From Bradyrhizobium iriomotense (GTDB lineage: Bacteria > Pseudomonadota > Alphaproteobacteria > Rhizobiales > Xanthobacteraceae): a stretch of DNA of 64,000 bases. The DNA lies in assembly GCF_030160715.1 (NCBI RefSeq), contig NZ_BSOW01000002.1, positions 62,001 to 126,000 of the forward strand, written 5' to 3'. Shown here one piece after another: positions 61,446-64,000 of the stretch (the first letter of the stretch is position 1; each line of letters starts with the position of its first letter). The notes beneath the pieces were generated by a model. It ran no database searches. It was not told the origin of the DNA and saw nothing but the letters and a program-made list of their open reading frames with translations. Made by a program: the position numbers and the translations under genes.

Positions 61446-61784
61446 TTAGTCTCCAGAACCGGGGTTTTTAGAAAAATATTTCTCGAACTTGCCGTCCTGG
61501 CCGTCGAATTCCTTCGCGTCCTCGGGCGAATCTTTCTTCTGGGTGATGTTCGGCCAGCTTTTGGCGTATTCGGCGTTCACTTCCAGCCACTTTTCGAGGC
61601 CCGGTTCCGTGTCCGGCTTGATGGCGTCCGCCGGGCATTCCGGCTCGCACACGCCGCAGTCGATACATTCGTCAGGATGGATGACCAGCATGTTCTCGCC
61701 CTCGTAGAAGCAATCTACCGGGCAGACCTCGACGCAGTCGGTGTACTTGCACTTGATGCAGTTTTCAGTGACGACGTAAGTCAT
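61446..61784 (-). CDS. fdxA: Ferredoxin FdxA (7Fe, 3Fe-4S/4Fe-4S)
   Basis: The 112-residue ferredoxin has the cluster motifs [20 protein letters not shown] and [20 protein letters not shown] in its first half and the longer C-terminal tail ([20 protein letters not shown]) typical of FdxA. It carries electrons in the cytoplasm. The gene order carD, fdxA, S4 protein, helicase is common in Rhizobiales. The start MTYVV at 61784 fits the family; the extra upstream frame is rejected. Confidence 0.95.
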   Translation of the reverse strand: MTYVVTENCIKCKYTDCVEVCPVDCFYEGENMLVIHPDECIDCGVCEPECPADAIKPDTEPGLEKWLEVNAEYAKSWPNITQKKDSPEDAKEFDGQDGKFEKYFSKNPGSGD

Positions 61785-61919
61785 CCAACGCTCCGAAAAG
61801 CTCTCGCAAATTCGCGGCTTGCGTAGCGCGTAAATACCCACGCCGCAAGGTCGGCAAGGGCTGATCATGACGGGTTTTCGTCAGAGATCGCCCAAGAAAT
61901 GAATAGAACGCGCAATTAA

Positions 61920-62195
61920 TTACGCTTTGCGCTCGCCCAGCTCCTCATAGAGCACGCGCGCCGAGTTTGCATCGCCGCGCCGCTCGTTGAAGGCGACTAC
62001 CTTCATCACCCGCACGGTGCGATCGAGGGCGATGGTCAACACGTCGCCGATCTTGATGGCGTGCCCCGGTGAGGTCTCGCGCACGCCATTGACGCGAACA
62101 TGCCCGGACTCGACCAGCTCGGCCGCAGACGTGCGCGCTTTCACCACGCGAGCGTGCCACAGCCATTTGTCGATCCGCTGCCGCTCGGTCGTCGT
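61920..62195 (-). CDS. S4-domain RNA-binding protein (Hsp15-like), apparent ACG start
   Basis: The protein contains the S4 domain: IDKWLWHARVVKARTSAAEL, VESGHVRVNGVRETSPGHAI and VLTIALDRTVRVMKVVAF. Hsp15-type proteins bind stalled 50S subunits. The conserved sequence begins at codon 62195, where TERQRIDKW follows ACG ACG. AAGGAGTG lies seven bases before the first ACG. No ATG, GTG or TTG exists in frame upstream; the first GTG at 62147 would remove the start of the domain. So either ACG is used or the start codon is mutated. It follows the helicase, whose stop overlaps the ribosome site. Confidence 0.78.
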   Translation of the reverse strand, partial: TTTERQRIDKWLWHARVVKARTSAAELVESGHVRVNGVRETSPGHAIKIGDVLTIALDRTVRVMKVVAFNERRGDANSARVLYEELGERKA

Positions 62196-62199
62196 GGGA

Positions 62200-64000
62200 T
62201 CACTCCTTGCGGCCGGCGAGCTGCTCTTTCAGCGCGGCGAGCTTTGCGAAGGGCGAGTTCGGATCAATCGGCCGATCGCGCTCGCGCGGGTTCGCACTGG
62301 AGGCATAGGGGCGATGCGACGGACCGGATTCGCGGTCACGGCGATCGCGGCCCTTGTCGCGGTCGCGGCCACGGCCGCCGTCGCGATCGCCGAACTTGCC
62401 CTTGTTGCGATCGCGATCCTTGTCGCGATCCTGGTTACGATCCTTGCCCTCGAAACGACGGCCCTTGTCGTCGCGTTGCTCGCGGCGTTCGCCGCCTTGC
62501 CGCTCGCCGCCTTGGCCCTCTTCGCGTCCCTTGCGGAAATCCTTGCGCCCGCCGCCATGACGATGGCGCTCGCCGGGCTTCGCGCCCTCTGCGGCAGCGG
62601 CCTCGCCCTCGGCGGGCGCGGCCTGCGCGCCTTCCTGCGGGCGCGGCTGGTGGTGATGGCGGGGGCGGTGCCGCTCGTGGCGCGGCTTGCGGTCCTCGTG
62701 ACGGCCGCCGGGACGCCAGACCTCGACGAGCTGCGGCTCGGCGGGGGCAGCTTCTGCCGCTGCTTCCGCTGGAGCTGCGGCATCGGCCGATGCGGCGGCT
62801 TCCACTGCGGCGGCAGTATCGGCCGGCGCGGCATCGGTGGCGGCTTCGACGCTTACAGCTTCATCCGCCGGCGGCGCGATGCCGGGCGCATCCTCGGGCG
62901 TCACCGGCGCATCGGGCGTAGCCTCGAGCGCGGGCTCGGCATGAGGCTCGTCCTCATGCTGCTCCATGCCCGGCGCGTCCTCGACGGTAACCGGCTCGGC
63001 CGCCGCGTCAACGGGCGCCTCTGTGGCAGGCGCCGCGTCGTCCGCCGGCAATTCGGCAACGGCCTCAGTCGCCGTCTCGCTCGACGTCTCAGCCGCAGCT
63101 TCAGCAGCCGGCGTTTCGGTCGCGACCGTCTCTGCCGCGACAGGCTTCGGCGGCAGCGGCGCGCGCTTCTCCATGCGATAGCCGAGCGCGCGCAGCACCG
63201 AGGCAAAGTCTTCGCCGGCCGAGCCCGTGAGCGAGGTCATCGCCTGCGTCACGACGAAGCTGCGGCCGTCGAACGCGCCGGCCGGCTTCTCGCCGGGCGA
63301 GGTCTCGCGCCAGGCCAGCGCAGGGCGGATCAGATCGGCAAGGCGCTCCAGAATGTCGACGCGCACCGCGCGCTCGCCGCACTGCTTGTAGCCGAGCACG
63401 CGATAGGCATCGCGCGGGAGCTGCTTGTCGGTGGGGAACGAGGTGCGGCCCGAGCTCGCCAGGTGCTGCGCGCCGGACAGCGCCGACAGATCGACATTGT
63501 CGTGCTTCAGCGCCCAGAGCAGCGCGGCCAGCGCGCGCCCGGCGGGCTTGAGCAGCTGCGGGAAATAGAGGTGATAGGCGCCGAACCGCACGCCATATTT
63601 GCGCAGCGTCGCGCGCGAGGGCTGGTCGAGATCCTTCAGCTCGTTGGCGATCTTCGGCCGCTCCAGAACGCCGAGCGCCTCGACGAGCTGATAGGCGATG
63701 CCGCGCGCGATGCCGGTGACATCCTCGGCCTTCGACAGCTCGAACATCGGCCCGAGCAGCTTTTCGATATGCGTCTTGAGCCAGAGCTCGAGCCGCGCCT
63801 GCACTTTCTCACGCGGCGCCCCGGTGAGGCGCTCGTCGGAGATGATGCGCAATCGCGGATGCAGCGCTTCCTCTGCGGCAACGAGACGCGCCACGGCGTC
63901 ACCGGTCCAGCGGATCGTGCCTTCCGAAGTCAGCACGAACTGCTCGTCGGGAGCCGCGCCCAATTTCTCGGCACGCGTATTGATCTCGCCGGCGAGCACC
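62200..64000 (-). CDS. Suv3-like ATP-dependent helicase, C-terminal part (gene cut by window end)
   Basis: The frame is open to the window edge, so the helicase motifs are outside. The visible 600 residues include the Suv3-type C-terminal region (FGAYHLYFPQLLKPAGRALA, ALLWALKHDNVDLSALSG, LPRDAYRVLGYKQCGERAVR), then an Ala/Glu/Pro-rich linker of about 130 residues, and a highly basic and acidic tail rich in RDRDKDRDR and GGRGRD. The tail probably binds RNA. The protein is likely an RNA helicase similar to the alphaproteobacterial enzyme upstream of the S4/fdxA/carD block. Confidence 0.82.
   Translation of the reverse strand, partial: VLAGEINTRAEKLGAAPDEQFVLTSEGTIRWTGDAVARLVAAEEALHPRLRIISDERLTGAPREKVQARLELWLKTHIEKLLGPMFELSKAEDVTGIARGIAYQLVEALGVLERPKIANELKDLDQPSRATLRKYGVRFGAYHLYFPQLLKPAGRALAALLWALKHDNVDLSALSGAQHLASSGRTSFPTDKQLPRDAYRVLGYKQCGERAVRVDILERLADLIRPALAWRETSPGEKPAGAFDGRSFVVTQAMTSLTGSAGEDFASVLRALGYRMEKRAPLPPKPVAAETVATETPAAEAAAETSSETATEAVAELPADDAAPATEAPVDAAAEPVTVEDAPGMEQHEDEPHAEPALEATPDAPVTPEDAPGIAPPADEAVSVEAATDAAPADTAAAVEAAASADAAAPAEAAAEAAPAEPQLVEVWRPGGRHEDRKPRHERHRPRHHHQPRPQEGAQAAPAEGEAAAAEGAKPGERHRHGGGRKDFRKGREEGQGGERQGGERREQRDDKGRRFEGKDRNQDRDKDRDRNKGKFGDRDGGRGRDRDKGRDRRDRESGPSHRPYASSANPRERDRPIDPNSPFAKLAALKEQLAGRKE

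Noticed and set aside
62230..62560. GC-rich tandem pattern near the helicase end considered as a CRISPR or satellite repeat
   Set aside because: It is an imperfect coding repeat of Arg/Asp codons without regular units or spacers.

Overview
The window is GC-rich chromosomal DNA that reads as Bradyrhizobium or a close relative (Alphaproteobacteria, Nitrobacteraceae). The grounds are dense short genes with GGAGG-type ribosome sites, long antisense shadow frames typical of high GC, many ABC binding proteins and acyl-CoA enzymes, and the small dispersed palindromes characteristic of that genus (ends such as GTCGTCCCGGC, CGTCATTGCGAG, GCATGATCCGGAAAA). I see no phage, transposase, CRISPR array or rRNA. 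One tRNA gene (Arg, anticodon CCT) is present.

Layout. 0.1-2.4 kb: a DctA-type carrier with an amino-acid-type binding protein. 2.5-4.9 kb: an MDR oxidoreductase, a triple cysteine-rich-repeat exported protein and a tiny exported protein. 5.0-12.7 kb: an aromatic-acid block with an FAD monooxygenase of the salicylyl-CoA/anthraniloyl-CoA hydroxylase type, a MarR regulator, a zeta-GST isomerase, gentisate 1,2-dioxygenase and a four-gene ABC importer/FAD oxidoreductase operon. A shared operator-like palindrome sits before the monooxygenase and the dioxygenase. 12.8-17.0 kb: crotonase, PanE-like reductase, alpha/beta hydrolase, acyl-CoA dehydrogenase. 17.2-19.7 kb: LysR divergent from a DoxX-DsrE-TlpA-like exported redox operon. 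19.8-30.6 kb: AraC regulator, hydrolase, peptide-type binding protein, amidohydrolase, tRNA-Arg and small or stress proteins. 30.7-40.1 kb: an acyl-CoA catabolic island (SDR, paired acyl-CoA dehydrogenases, two crotonases, NDP-forming acyl-CoA synthetase, VOC protein, LivK-type binding protein). 40.4-44.1 kb: nuclease-like protein, M48 lipoprotein peptidase, MFS carrier. 44.3-51.2 kb: cyoABCD ubiquinol oxidase, SURF1 and a RegB/RegA-type redox two-component system in one overlapping run. 51.4-56.7 kb: outer-membrane barrel, adenylate cyclase, AraC regulator, exported proteins. 56.7-60.0 kb: a uracil-catabolism (URC) cluster. 60.3-64.0 kb: CarD, FdxA ferredoxin, S4 RNA-binding protein and the C-terminal part of a Suv3-like helicase cut by the window end.

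The points most worth following are the URC cluster with an unusual uracil phosphoribosyltransferase PRPP loop, the shared operator of the gentisate block, the coupling of a quinone-sensing kinase to a quinol oxidase operon, the double twin-arginine redox operon, and an S4 protein gene whose only well-placed start codon is ACG.
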